32,664 nucleotides of DNA, taken from the NCBI GenBank assembly GCA_024763215.1, contig JANTFX010000028.1, positions 1 through 32,664 on the forward strand, given 5' to 3'. This document shows positions 16,305 through 25,573 of this stretch, in pieces. The notes beneath the pieces were generated by a model. It saw only the letters and a program-made list of their open reading frames with translations. It was not told where the DNA came from and searched no databases. The translations under genes were made by a program, and so were the position numbers. Origin of the DNA: Candidatus Krumholzibacteriia bacterium. GTDB lineage: Bacteria; Krumholzibacteriota; Krumholzibacteriia; LZORAL124-64-63. Every line of letters starts with the position of its first letter. The first letter of the stretch is position 1.

Positions 16305-17378
16305 CTACCTTCTGGCGCGCACGTAGAGGACCAGGAACAGCAGCAGGAAAAAGACGTTCCCGGACCAGGCGGCCGCTACCGGGGGGATGGTGCCGGTATG
16401 GCCCAGGCTCTTGCCGAAGTTCATGAACATGTAGTAGCCGAAGCTTACCAGCAGGGTCAGCCCGAAACCCGAGGCGACCGTGGTCTTGCGCGGGCTCGAG
16501 GCCAGGATGATCCCCATGAGGGTCACGATGATGTTGACCAGGGGGAAGGCCAGGTTGAACTGGATGTCCACCATGCTGGCCACGGGGTTGCCCCCGCTTT
16601 GCCGCACCATGCGGATATGATCCCGGAGCTGGCGGATGTTCATGTCCTGCTGCCGGATCCGGTCCCGGTAGAAGCCCTTGGGGTCGATGGTCATGTCCGT
16701 GGCGGTCATCTTGTCGAAATGGTCGACGGCTTCCCCCTCCCCGGCGAAGCGGCGCCGGGTCACTCCCGTCAGGACCCATTTTCCCTCCACCCATTCGGCG
16801 CGGTCGGCGGCTATGATCTGGGTCACGCGGGGGCCCTCCCTGGTCACGACCCGCAGCCCCTGGAGAAGGTTCGTGTTGGGATCGAACTTCCGGGCGTAGT
16901 ACATCCGGTCGTCGGCCCCCCTGACGGCGATGTTCTCGGTGGGGTTGATGGTGTTGGTCCGCTTGTGGATCTCGACTTCCCATACCTTGCGCTGGTTGAT
17001 GTTGGCCTGGGGGAGAACGTATTCGTGCCAGGCCAGGGAGAAGAGGGTCACCAGCACCGAGGCCAGGATCACGGGCCGGGCGATCTGCATCAGGGACCAG
17101 CCGGCGGCCATCAGGGCCGTCAATTCGAGATAGCGGGCCATGGTGCCGATGGTGAACAGGACGGCCATCAGCACGGCGATGGGCAGGATCGTGTCGATGA
17201 TCCAGGCGCCCTTGTAAAGGTAATAGCGGCCGACCATGGACAGGGTGGCCGAGTTGTCCACGAAGCTCCCCATGTGGTCCAGCAGGTCCATGACGGTAAA
17301 CAGCAGCAGCGCGCCCAGCATGGTGTAGACAAGGTTGCGCAGGAACGCCCCCAGCAGGTAGCGGTGGACGATGGTCAT
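16305..17378 (-). CDS. lptG: LPS export permease LptG
   Basis: LptG is one of the two inner-membrane permeases of the LptB2FG extractor. The 357 residues match the YjgP/YjgQ family. The protein starts MTIVHRYLLGAFLRN and has membrane spans near residues 15-35, 50-75 and 95-115. A periplasmic beta-jellyroll domain follows (about 120-270), then three C-terminal spans, with FNLAFPLVNIIVTLMGI and FGYYMFMNFGKSLGHTG. The gene overlaps lptF by 4 bases (ATGA). G is assigned to the second gene and F to the first by analogy with the usual lptF-lptG order; the paralogues are hard to separate by eye. Confidence 0.92.
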   Translation of the reverse strand: MTIVHRYLLGAFLRNLVYTMLGALLLFTVMDLLDHMGSFVDNSATLSMVGRYYLYKGAWIIDTILPIAVLMAVLFTIGTMARYLELTALMAAGWSLMQIARPVILASVLVTLFSLAWHEYVLPQANINQRKVWEVEIHKRTNTINPTENIAVRGADDRMYYARKFDPNTNLLQGLRVVTREGPRVTQIIAADRAEWVEGKWVLTGVTRRRFAGEGEAVDHFDKMTATDMTIDPKGFYRDRIRQQDMNIRQLRDHIRMVRQSGGNPVASMVDIQFNLAFPLVNIIVTLMGIILASSPRKTTVASGFGLTLLVSFGYYMFMNFGKSLGHTGTIPPVAAAWSGNVFFLLLFLVLYVRARR

Positions 17379-18802
17379 GGCGTTGCGCTTCCCGCTTGCC
17401 GGCGCCGGTCACCGGGGTCCTTGGGTGCTCTGGGCTTGTGGGTGATGCTCAGGAGGCTCGATTCCTTGACGGTGCGGATGAAGATCGGGATGCCCACGCC
17501 CAGCAGGACGAAATTGGCGCTCCACATGGACAGGAAGGGGTCCATCCGGCCCCGGTCGGCCATTTTCTCGCCGCCCACCAGGAAAAGATAGTAGACCAGG
17601 AAGATCCCGATGGCCAGGGACACGCTGACCCCCTTGCCGCTGCGGCTGGAGGTCACGGCCATGGGGACCCCCAGCAGGGCGAACACGATGCAGGCGAAGG
17701 GGATGGAGAATTTCTTGTGGAATTCGACCATGTAGCGGTTTTCCTTGGTGACGTAGGAATTGAGCACCCGCTCCTGGAAGCCGTACTGCTCGCTGAGCCG
17801 CTTGACCTTGGTCCTGGTTTCGCGGAAGCGTTCCTGCAACTGCAGCCGGCGGCGGTCCGGTTCCACCGGGAGGGCCCCGTCGCCCAGGACCAGGGCCACG
17901 CGGCCCGGATCCAGGAGGTTCCATTCCCAGTCCAGGAATCCGGCCGTGAAGTCCCGGATGCGCAGCTTGATGTCGGCCTGCCGGTCCTTTTCCCGGGCCG
18001 CGGCGGCCAGCAGCTCCTGCAGGTTCATCTCCCGGTCGCTCTTGGCCTTGCGGTCGGTCTTCTGCAGATCCTGCTCGGCGTTGCCGATGACCCTGGTCAT
18101 CTGGGCGAAGCGGATGACCTGGTACTTGCCGGGCTCGTCGGCTTCCTGGTGCTCGTGGGTCTCGCCGTCGTGCAGCTCGAGGATCAGCGCGTTGGCCTGG
18201 TGATCGTGGATGATGGTGCCCCAGGCGGCAAACGTCATGCTGGGGGAGATATCCCCCGGCTTCTCCTTTTCGATGATGGTCACGTCCTCGATATGGCCGG
18301 TCTTGTCGTCCTTGCGGGCCACGAAGATGGTCATCTTGTCGTTCAGGTCGTTGAACTGCTGGGGCTGGATCTCCAGCATGGGACGCTTCTTGTGGATGTC
18401 CCTGAGCAGGTTGGCCAGGGTGTGGTTCATGCCCGGGAAGAAGAAGTGGTTGTAACAGGTCAGGGCCACCGCGATCACCGCCGCCCCGGCCAGCAGGGGC
18501 CGCAGAACGGCCCACAGGCTGATGCCACTGGCCTTCATGGCCGTAATTTCGTTGTCGGCCGCCAGTTGCCCTACTCCCATCAGGACGCCCACCAGGACGG
18601 ACATTGGTATGGATAATGCAAATGTGTGGGGAAGGCTCAGCAGCAGGACCTGGGTGGCGATGGAAAAAGCCACGCCTTTGGTGACAAAGAGATCGACATA
18701 ATTGAACAGGGTTTCTATCATCAGCAAAAAGGTGATGACCGCGAGCCCGAAGAAGAACGGGTCTCGGCAAGAAAGCAGCAAGTGCTTGTCAATCAAGCGC
18801 AT
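17375..18802 (-). CDS. lptF: LPS export permease LptF
   Basis: LptF partners LptG and LptB to pull LPS out of the inner membrane. I place the start at the ATG whose first base is 18802, giving 475 residues that begin MRLIDKHLLLSCRDPFFFGL. The frame is open for 20 more codons upstream, but the family starts with this amphipathic helix. Spans lie near 15-35, 48-75, 100-120, 365-385, 395-412 and 425-445. The periplasmic domain (121-360) is unusually long: besides the jellyroll it contains a charged, probably helical stretch (about 245-355, rich in Lys, Arg, Glu and Gln). E. coli LptF is about 366 residues. GVPMAVTSSRSGKGVSVSLA is the conserved loop after span 4. Confidence 0.92.
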   Translation of the reverse strand: MRLIDKHLLLSCRDPFFFGLAVITFLLMIETLFNYVDLFVTKGVAFSIATQVLLLSLPHTFALSIPMSVLVGVLMGVGQLAADNEITAMKASGISLWAVLRPLLAGAAVIAVALTCYNHFFFPGMNHTLANLLRDIHKKRPMLEIQPQQFNDLNDKMTIFVARKDDKTGHIEDVTIIEKEKPGDISPSMTFAAWGTIIHDHQANALILELHDGETHEHQEADEPGKYQVIRFAQMTRVIGNAEQDLQKTDRKAKSDREMNLQELLAAAAREKDRQADIKLRIRDFTAGFLDWEWNLLDPGRVALVLGDGALPVEPDRRRLQLQERFRETRTKVKRLSEQYGFQERVLNSYVTKENRYMVEFHKKFSIPFACIVFALLGVPMAVTSSRSGKGVSVSLAIGIFLVYYLFLVGGEKMADRGRMDPFLSMWSANFVLLGVGIPIFIRTVKESSLLSITHKPRAPKDPGDRRRQAGSATP

Positions 18803-18864
18803 ATAGAATTTCCAGCCGTGTTCGGGTAGTGCTTTCTTGCATCCTGGTTGTTCCCGGTTCACAT

Positions 18865-18880
18865 CCCGATCCGGATCGGG
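18865..18880. repeat. Perfect 16-bp palindrome in the lptF-sprA divergent region
   Basis: CCCGATCCGGATCGGG is its own reverse complement. It lies 62 bases upstream of the lptF start and about 150 bases upstream of sprA. A second inverted repeat, GGTGCGGC/GCCGCACC (18938-18960, 7-base loop), lies between it and sprA. Neither has a U-tract, so a terminator is unlikely. An operator or RNA structure is possible, but GC-rich DNA produces such matches by chance. Confidence 0.6.
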
Positions 18881-18981
18881 CCGAGCTGTCCTGCAACCGG
18901 TTGGGCTGCGGGAGATGCCCGCTCAGATGGCTCCGGCGGTGCGGCTCGGGTGGCCGCACCGCTGATTCCTGAGCGATCCCG

Positions 18982-18996
18982 TGGTCAGAATGACCA
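18982..18996. promoter_or_regulatory. Inverted repeat TGGTCA-N3-TGACCA upstream of sprA
   Basis: A perfect 6+3+6 inverted repeat lies 32 bases before the annotated sprA ATG. Its size and symmetry resemble a site for a dimeric regulator. No clear -35/-10 pair was recognised in the 225-base divergent region (18803-19027), which otherwise holds only inverted repeats. Confidence 0.4.
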
Positions 18997-19027
18997 TTTA
19001 CGGGGACGAATTCAAGTGTGATCCGGC

Positions 19028-22000
19028 ATGTTTTTCTCAAGGCCGCCGGCCCAGGGAGTATCCAGGTTGATCCCGCGACCCCATGCAGCATGCTCAGCAA
19101 GGCTCCGCCACCGCGGTGCCGTCCTGCTGGCCGTGCTGCTGGCCGCGTGCGCGGTGGCCCGTCCCGGCAGGGCCGACCCCGCCTACAAGGGGCCGCTGCT
19201 GTTCGGCCTGGACCCGGTGATCCGGGCCACGGATGATCCCCGGCTGCTGGGCCCTGAGCGGCTGTTGCTGCTGCGCCGCCTGGAGGCCCTCGGCGTCGAT
19301 CCCCGCCGGACGGGCATTACCCGCCCCACCCTGGAAAGTTCCCTGCGCCGCATCTGGGACCAGAAGGCCAGGGTGGACCTCGAGCATCGCGAGCACGTCG
19401 TGGAGTACAACGGCCTGGTCGATCTGATGTTCGAGTTCCGTTACCCGAGCTTCATGCTGTTCTATCCGGCCCCCCGGACCCTGCCGGGTGGGGTGGTCTA
19501 CTATCCGCCGCGGCCGGTGCGGGACCCCGCTGTGGATGTCTTCGTCGACAGCCTGCAAGGCGGCACGGCCCGGCGCCGGCAGGTCGACCGCATGCAGACC
19601 TGGCTGGACGACCTGGCGGTGGCCGGCAAGGGGCGCAAGGGGAACCAGGACGAGGGCCTGATCAACCTGACCATCCCCATCAAGCTGCCGCGCACCCTGG
19701 AGAAGATCATCGGCCGGGGCGAGAAGACCAAGATCAAGATCAGCGGGCGCGAGCACATATCCCTGGCCGGCGAGAGCACGGTGATCAAGCCATTCACCGC
19801 GACCGAGCGGGTCAGCAGCCAGTCCCTGTTCCCTTCCCTGGAGATGACCCAGGAGCTGCAGGTGAACCTCTCGGGGACCATCGGCGAGAAGATCATCATC
19901 GAGGTGGATCACAACAGCCAGGCCATCGGCCCTGACGCGACCAAGATCAAGCTGATGTACCAGGGGCTGGAGGACGAGGTCATCAAGACCATCGAGACCG
20001 GCGACGTGGGCCTGACCCTGCCGGGCAGCCAGCTGCTCGGTTACAGCTCCAACAAGTCCGGGCTGTTCGGGCTGAAGGTCACAGGCCAGGTGGGCAGGGC
20101 CGATTTCACCTTCGTGACCTCCAAGCAGAAGGCCGAAGCCTCGTCCAAGACCTTCAACGCCAAGGGCGGCCAGGTCGAGGACCGCATCATCTACTCCTCC
20201 GATTATCTCAACAACCGCTTCTTCAAGCTGGACCTGTTCGACCCCACCCTGCCGCCGGACAAGCAGCCCGAGCCGTACGGCAGGGTGCAGGGCCAGAGGA
20301 TCGACATCAGCTCGTTGAAGATCTACAAGATGATGGGGCCGGGGCAGTTCACGGTCGAGGACATCGAGAACGTGGCCGCCTATATCGACAGCTCGGGCTA
20401 CCACTCCTGGTACGACCGCGGTCAGATCGACCGCCCCACCTGGGCCGCCGGCCCGGGGATGGATTTCGAAACTCCCCATATCTTCGGCCAGCGGTGGCGG
20501 GAGATCTCCAACTTCGATCCCCTGCTCGATGCGGACGGAAACCTGGTCGCCGTGGATATGCGCAGCCGCCTGCTGGACGACGACGTGCTGGCGGTGGCCT
20601 ACGACGTCATCGACCAGACCGGTGCCGTGGTCGCTTCGGTGGGGGACCGCCCCGGGGTGGATGACCCGGTCCAGATCCTGCCCGGGGTCGAGGGGGTGTT
20701 CTACCGGCTGAAGCTGCTGAAGGCTCCCATCAACGATAACCATCCGCACCTGTTCGCCTACGTGCTGCGCAACATCTACTCCCTCGGAGGTTCCAACATC
20801 GACCCGGCGACCTTCGAGTTGCGCATCGAGCGCAACACCACGGGCGAGGCCCAGCCCCAGCTGGACGAGCACGGCCTCGACTACATCCGCATCTTCGGCC
20901 TGGACCGGGAGAACGCCCAGGGCCTGGCCGGATCCGACGGGGTGGTCGATTTCCAGGACCCCTACATCTTCGACCTGCAGAAGGGGCTGCTGAAATTCCC
21001 CCTGGACTTCCCCACGCCGTTCGCCGCCGACTCGAGCCAGTATGCGGCCTATGCGGACACCTCGGCCTTCACCTGGGGGCCCGGGAGCTTCCTGACCGAC
21101 AACCAGTCGCCCGAGCTGTACGACCCGACGGTCTTTCCCAGCGACTACAACAAGTATCAGAAATTCCGGATCGTGGCGCGGCACGCCTCGGCCAGCAACA
21201 ACATCAGCCTGGGCGTGTCCAACATCGAGGAGGGCTCGGAGACCGTGACGGTCGACGGCCGCACCCTGACCCGGGGGACGGACTACGAGATCGACTATAC
21301 GTTCGGGGAAATCACCCTGCTGGGAGACGCCGCCAACCTGACCCCGGACAGCCAGGTGTCAGTGAATTACCAGTACGCGCCCTTCATCGGCGGCGGCAAG
21401 ACCAGCCTGACGGGCTTCAACCTGGGTTACGACATGGGGCGCGATTCCAAGCTGTCGACGACCTGGCTGTACCAGAGCGAGGCCATCGTGGGCGACAAGG
21501 CCAAGCTGGGCGAGGAGCCCAGCCACACCCTGGTCGGCAACGTCAACCTGAACAACACCTTCAAACCGTATTTCCTGACGCATCTGGCCAATTTCCTGAG
21601 CCGCCGGAACTCGGAGCGTGAAAGCTCCGTCCAGTTCTCCGGGGAACTGGCGGTCAGCCTGCCCAACCCCAACACCAAGGGGCAGGTCTATCTGGAGGAT
21701 TTCGAGGGGGTGGATTCCTCCAACTTCATTTCCCTGACCCGCACGGGCTGGTCCTGGGCGAGCGCCCCGTTCCTGGGGATGGCCTACGTGGACAGCACCC
21801 TGGACAACAGGAGCTTCGACCCGGCTGACAGGGTGGGAACCGTGCGCTGGTTCCTGCCGCGCGAGCGCGTGCTGCGGCGCTACCTCAACCCGGACCTGAT
21901 CAAACAGGAACGCGACGATACGCAGCAGGTCATGGACCTTTACCTGCGGGCGGACGACGGCAAGTGGGATCCGGAGGACTGGGGCGGGATCATGAGGGGC

Positions 22001-25000
22001 ATCAGCCGGACGGGCGTCGACCTTTCGAAGTCCCAGTTCGTGGAGATCTGGGTCAACGACGGCCGGCCGGACCGCGAGCTCCGCACCGGCAAGCTCCACA
22101 TCGATTTCGGCTACATCAACGAGGACGGCTTCTGGCCCCTGGACGACAACGGCCAGCCGCTCACCGGCACCTTCGAGCAGGAGGACGGCATCGGGGACAA
22201 TATCCGGGATGGGGTCTGGACCTACGACGAGGATATCGGCCTGGACGGCGACGAGAACGGCCCCCAGCGCTACAGCGCGGAGTACGAGATCGATGGGGAC
22301 TCGCCCTTCCCGCGGATCAACGGCACCGCCCGCAACAACAGGGAGGACACCGAGGACCTGAACCGCAACACCAGGCTGGACCGGGACGACGGATACTTCA
22401 CCACCACCATCGACCTGAAGGACACCCCGGCCCTGATCGACGTCGACTACGATTTCGACGATGTCCAGGAGCTGAAGGACAACGGGATCTCCTGGCGCAA
22501 GTATCGCATCCCCATCGGCGTCGTCGACTCCGTCTCGGTGGGGACCGCGCCCAACATCAAGGCCATCACCCACGCCCGGATCTGGTACGAGAACGACGCC
22601 GTGGACGCGCCGGTCGAGATGCACCTCCAGCTCTCCGATTTCAAATTCCTGGGCAGCCGCTGGGATCGGGAAGGTGTGCGCAGGGTCAGCGACGAGGCCC
22701 TGCTGGACGGGGCGGAACGGCGCGGCGCGGCGTTCTTCCTGGGCGAGGCCAACAACAAGGAGAACCCCGACTACCACTCCCCGTTTTCCGTGCATGAGAT
22801 CAACAACATTCCCGAGAAGGAACAATCCCTGGTCCTGAATTTCCAGAACCTTCAGCAGGGGCAGATGATCCGGATCGGCAAGCAGATCTCGCCGCGGGGG
22901 GATGACTACACCTTCTACCGCAACCTGTCGTGGTACGTCTACAACCCCTCGGCCAGGACGGCGGACCTGGACCTGTTCTTCCGCGTGGGGTCGGATTCGC
23001 TGAACTATTACGAGGTCTCCTACAACTACGCCGGTGCGGCCGACAAGATCGGCTGGCACCAGCTGACCGTGAACCTGGCCGAGCTGTCCAACGTCAAGAA
23101 CGGCGAGGTGGACCAGGCCGGGGTCGTCCACGGCGAGGTGGCCGACGTCAAGACGGGGGACAGCTACCGTGTGCGGGTGGTGGGACGGCCGGACCTACGC
23201 CGGGTCAAGCGCTACTACTTCGGCATCGTGAACAACACCCTGAGCGAGGGAGCCGACGGCTACATCTACTTCAACGATGTCCGGCTCGAGGATGTGAAGA
23301 AGGATTCGGGCATGGCCCAGCGTGCGGGCGTGCGGGTCAACATGGCCGACGTCTTCAAGCTCGATTACGACTGGAAGCACACCGACGCGGAGTTCCACGG
23401 CCTGGACTCGCGCAGCGGCTCGGGCGTGGATTTCCGGGACTGGAACCTGTCCATGAACTTCAAGGTGGATGACTACGTGCCCCTGCTCGGGTTCCAGCTG
23501 CCGGTCAACCTCAGCCGCCGCAAGACCACGCACCGGCCCAAGTACGTGACCAACAGCGATATCGAGATCATCGACGAGCAGACCCGCGCCGCCATGTCCA
23601 CCATCGAGACCCAGGAACGGTTTTCCGCGCGCATCAGCCATGCCCACAGCCAGAAGGCCCTGGCCCGCTACCTGGTCGACCCCTGGACCATGCTGCTGAG
23701 CGGCTCCCGCTCGCGGACCGATGGCCCGCTCGAACTGCGGCGTCAGAAGAACCTGCAGGGCTCGCTGAACTACGACCTGAGGATCGTGGGTCGCTACACC
23801 CTGGCGAATTTCCCCCTCTTTTCCGCGGTGCCCGTGCTGCGGGGGCTGTCGCTGGTGCCCAAGAAGATCGCCATGGGGGCCAGCTTCACCAGCAGCATCT
23901 CGTCCAGCACGACCATCGACGAACAGGGCAACATCCTGCCCCGGCCCCGGGTGACGACCCGGCCCGGCACCCTGACCGGCAGCGTGGACTACAAACCGGC
24001 GACGATCCTCGATCTGACGGTCAACGCCAAGTCGGACCGCGACCTGCTGCGGGAGGAGAAGCGCCTGGGGGTGAACATCGGTCAGGAGAACAGGCGCAGC
24101 TACGATCTGCGCATGACCATCTCGGCGCCCCGGGCCAAGGACATTCCCGCCGGTGGGGCTTTGGCCCCGGTGCGTGCCTTCGCCCGCCTGACCAACAAGC
24201 TGCGGCCTTCGGTCCAGTTCACCGGCGGTTTCGCCGACCAGCACGACCCGGCCGTCCGACAGGGCACGGATTCGCCCAACGTCCGCAGCATCAGCAACAA
24301 CGGGAACTGGGATTTCCGGTTCGAGGTGCCGGTGGGGGATTTCTTCAAGAGCGTGGTGCCGGAGCACAAGGTCTCGGCTGCCGAAAGAGCCCGGTTGATC
24401 GAGGAGCAGCGCCGGCGTGAGCAGCGCAGCCGCCTGAACCCCGGCGGCCAGGGTGGGCCCCCCGGTTCCGGAACCCCGCCTCCCGAGGAGGATCTGAGCG
24501 GATTGACGCCGGAGGAGCGCCGGCGCCGGGAAGAGGCCCGGTTGCTGGAGGAGGCCCAGCGCCAGAAGGAGGAGGATCGGGATCAGGGACTCGCGCCCAG
24601 CGAGGAGAAGCCCCCCGTGTCCGAGGGCGGCCGGATCGATCCGCTCGTGATCTTCAACCCGGTGTTGAACGTGCTGCGCGGTGCGACCCCGGTCAAGATG
24701 ACCATCTCCCGCAAGAAGAACAGCAGCTATGCCCGCCTCGACGGCACGGCGCCGTTCTGGTACCAGGCGGGGTTGGACAATTCTCTGGATGTGCCCGACA
24801 GCCTTTACGCGTCCATGAGCTTTCAGGATCGCAAGGATCTGACCCTGTCCACCACGACCAAGATGAATAAGAACATCGGCCTGGACCTCAAGTACCGGCG
24901 GAGCACGTCGCTGCGCGACCAGGTGGGCACCAGCACCCGGGACTACCAGCAGGACTGGCCTGACCTCTCGCTGTCGGTCAGCGGGATAGAGAAATGGGGG

Positions 25001-25573
25001 CTGTTCGGGGGGAAGACCGGGGATCTCAACGCGGGGTGGTTCCGGTCGTCGAACCTGAACTTCAGCTACAAACGTTCCCGGACCGTCAACAACTACACGG
25101 CCATTGTTTACAACCCGACCATCACCACGACCATTTCTCCCCGCTGGTCGTTCAACTTCCACAGCGGATTGACGGCCACCCTGAACGCCAACATCAACAA
25201 GAGCGACGCCCAGTCCAACGGGGTCTTGACCAGCACGCGCAAGATGCGCCTCGGCCTGCAGCTCAAGCACCAGTTCCGGGCGCAGTCCCTGCTGGCCAAA
25301 CTGGGGCTGTACCGGCCGGGCAACAACCCGTCGGTGTCCATGGACGTGGATATCAGCTACCAGCGCGACAGGACCGAACGCACCAATCCCGGCAGCACGG
25401 TCGGCGCCCCCACCGGGCAGACCCGCTACAGCATCAACCCCCGCTTCAGCTACCAGATTTCCCGGAACCTGAACGGAGCGCTCAGGTTCACATTCTCCAA
25501 ATCCAAGGATGTGGCCACCGACAGGACCACCACATCCCTGGGGCTGGGTGTGGAGGCTACTTTTGTTTTCTAG
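19028..25573 (+). CDS. sprA: SprA-family giant outer-membrane protein (type IX secretion translocon-like)
   Basis: SprA of Bacteroidota is a very large beta-barrel that forms the outer-membrane channel of the type IX secretion system and supports gliding. This 2,181-residue protein is close to the usual roughly 2,400. SprA-like blocks include LINLTIPIKLPRTLEKIIG, an N-terminal segment with EMTQELQVNLSGTIGEKI, the repeated GLFGLKVTGQVGRADFTFV type of strand, and YLEDFEG with DSSNFISL. The C-terminal strands are rich in Asn, Ser and Thr and end in aromatic VEATFVF, a typical barrel terminus. The signal peptide is GAVLLAVLLAACAVARPGRA. A TTG at 19067 with GGGAG upstream is an alternative start that shortens the n-region. 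A charged, Pro-rich stretch at about 1780-1870 interrupts the barrel part. The gene overlaps the next by 11 bases. Confidence 0.88.
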   Translation: MFFSRPPAQGVSRLIPRPHAACSARLRHRGAVLLAVLLAACAVARPGRADPAYKGPLLFGLDPVIRATDDPRLLGPERLLLLRRLEALGVDPRRTGITRPTLESSLRRIWDQKARVDLEHREHVVEYNGLVDLMFEFRYPSFMLFYPAPRTLPGGVVYYPPRPVRDPAVDVFVDSLQGGTARRRQVDRMQTWLDDLAVAGKGRKGNQDEGLINLTIPIKLPRTLEKIIGRGEKTKIKISGREHISLAGESTVIKPFTATERVSSQSLFPSLEMTQELQVNLSGTIGEKIIIEVDHNSQAIGPDATKIKLMYQGLEDEVIKTIETGDVGLTLPGSQLLGYSSNKSGLFGLKVTGQVGRADFTFVTSKQKAEASSKTFNAKGGQVEDRIIYSSDYLNNRFFKLDLFDPTLPPDKQPEPYGRVQGQRIDISSLKIYKMMGPGQFTVEDIENVAAYIDSSGYHSWYDRGQIDRPTWAAGPGMDFETPHIFGQRWREISNFDPLLDADGNLVAVDMRSRLLDDDVLAVAYDVIDQTGAVVASVGDRPGVDDPVQILPGVEGVFYRLKLLKAPINDNHPHLFAYVLRNIYSLGGSNIDPATFELRIERNTTGEAQPQLDEHGLDYIRIFGLDRENAQGLAGSDGVVDFQDPYIFDLQKGLLKFPLDFPTPFAADSSQYAAYADTSAFTWGPGSFLTDNQSPELYDPTVFPSDYNKYQKFRIVARHASASNNISLGVSNIEEGSETVTVDGRTLTRGTDYEIDYTFGEITLLGDAANLTPDSQVSVNYQYAPFIGGGKTSLTGFNLGYDMGRDSKLSTTWLYQSEAIVGDKAKLGEEPSHTLVGNVNLNNTFKPYFLTHLANFLSRRNSERESSVQFSGELAVSLPNPNTKGQVYLEDFEGVDSSNFISLTRTGWSWASAPFLGMAYVDSTLDNRSFDPADRVGTVRWFLPRERVLRRYLNPDLIKQERDDTQQVMDLYLRADDGKWDPEDWGGIMRGISRTGVDLSKSQFVEIWVNDGRPDRELRTGKLHIDFGYINEDGFWPLDDNGQPLTGTFEQEDGIGDNIRDGVWTYDEDIGLDGDENGPQRYSAEYEIDGDSPFPRINGTARNNREDTEDLNRNTRLDRDDGYFTTTIDLKDTPALIDVDYDFDDVQELKDNGISWRKYRIPIGVVDSVSVGTAPNIKAITHARIWYENDAVDAPVEMHLQLSDFKFLGSRWDREGVRRVSDEALLDGAERRGAAFFLGEANNKENPDYHSPFSVHEINNIPEKEQSLVLNFQNLQQGQMIRIGKQISPRGDDYTFYRNLSWYVYNPSARTADLDLFFRVGSDSLNYYEVSYNYAGAADKIGWHQLTVNLAELSNVKNGEVDQAGVVHGEVADVKTGDSYRVRVVGRPDLRRVKRYYFGIVNNTLSEGADGYIYFNDVRLEDVKKDSGMAQRAGVRVNMADVFKLDYDWKHTDAEFHGLDSRSGSGVDFRDWNLSMNFKVDDYVPLLGFQLPVNLSRRKTTHRPKYVTNSDIEIIDEQTRAAMSTIETQERFSARISHAHSQKALARYLVDPWTMLLSGSRSRTDGPLELRRQKNLQGSLNYDLRIVGRYTLANFPLFSAVPVLRGLSLVPKKIAMGASFTSSISSSTTIDEQGNILPRPRVTTRPGTLTGSVDYKPATILDLTVNAKSDRDLLREEKRLGVNIGQENRRSYDLRMTISAPRAKDIPAGGALAPVRAFARLTNKLRPSVQFTGGFADQHDPAVRQGTDSPNVRSISNNGNWDFRFEVPVGDFFKSVVPEHKVSAAERARLIEEQRRREQRSRLNPGGQGGPPGSGTPPPEEDLSGLTPEERRRREEARLLEEAQRQKEEDRDQGLAPSEEKPPVSEGGRIDPLVIFNPVLNVLRGATPVKMTISRKKNSSYARLDGTAPFWYQAGLDNSLDVPDSLYASMSFQDRKDLTLSTTTKMNKNIGLDLKYRRSTSLRDQVGTSTRDYQQDWPDLSLSVSGIEKWGLFGGKTGDLNAGWFRSSNLNFSYKRSRTVNNYTAIVYNPTITTTISPRWSFNFHSGLTATLNANINKSDAQSNGVLTSTRKMRLGLQLKHQFRAQSLLAKLGLYRPGNNPSVSMDVDISYQRDRTERTNPGSTVGAPTGQTRYSINPRFSYQISRNLNGALRFTFSKSKDVATDRTTTSLGLGVEATFVF

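Noticed and set aside
19094-21184. Long open frame of 696 codons on the - strand opposite sprA
   Set aside because: It lies wholly within the well-supported sprA coding sequence. High GC at third positions keeps the opposite strand open, and its translation is low in complexity (rich in Val, Gly, His, Gln) with no domain.
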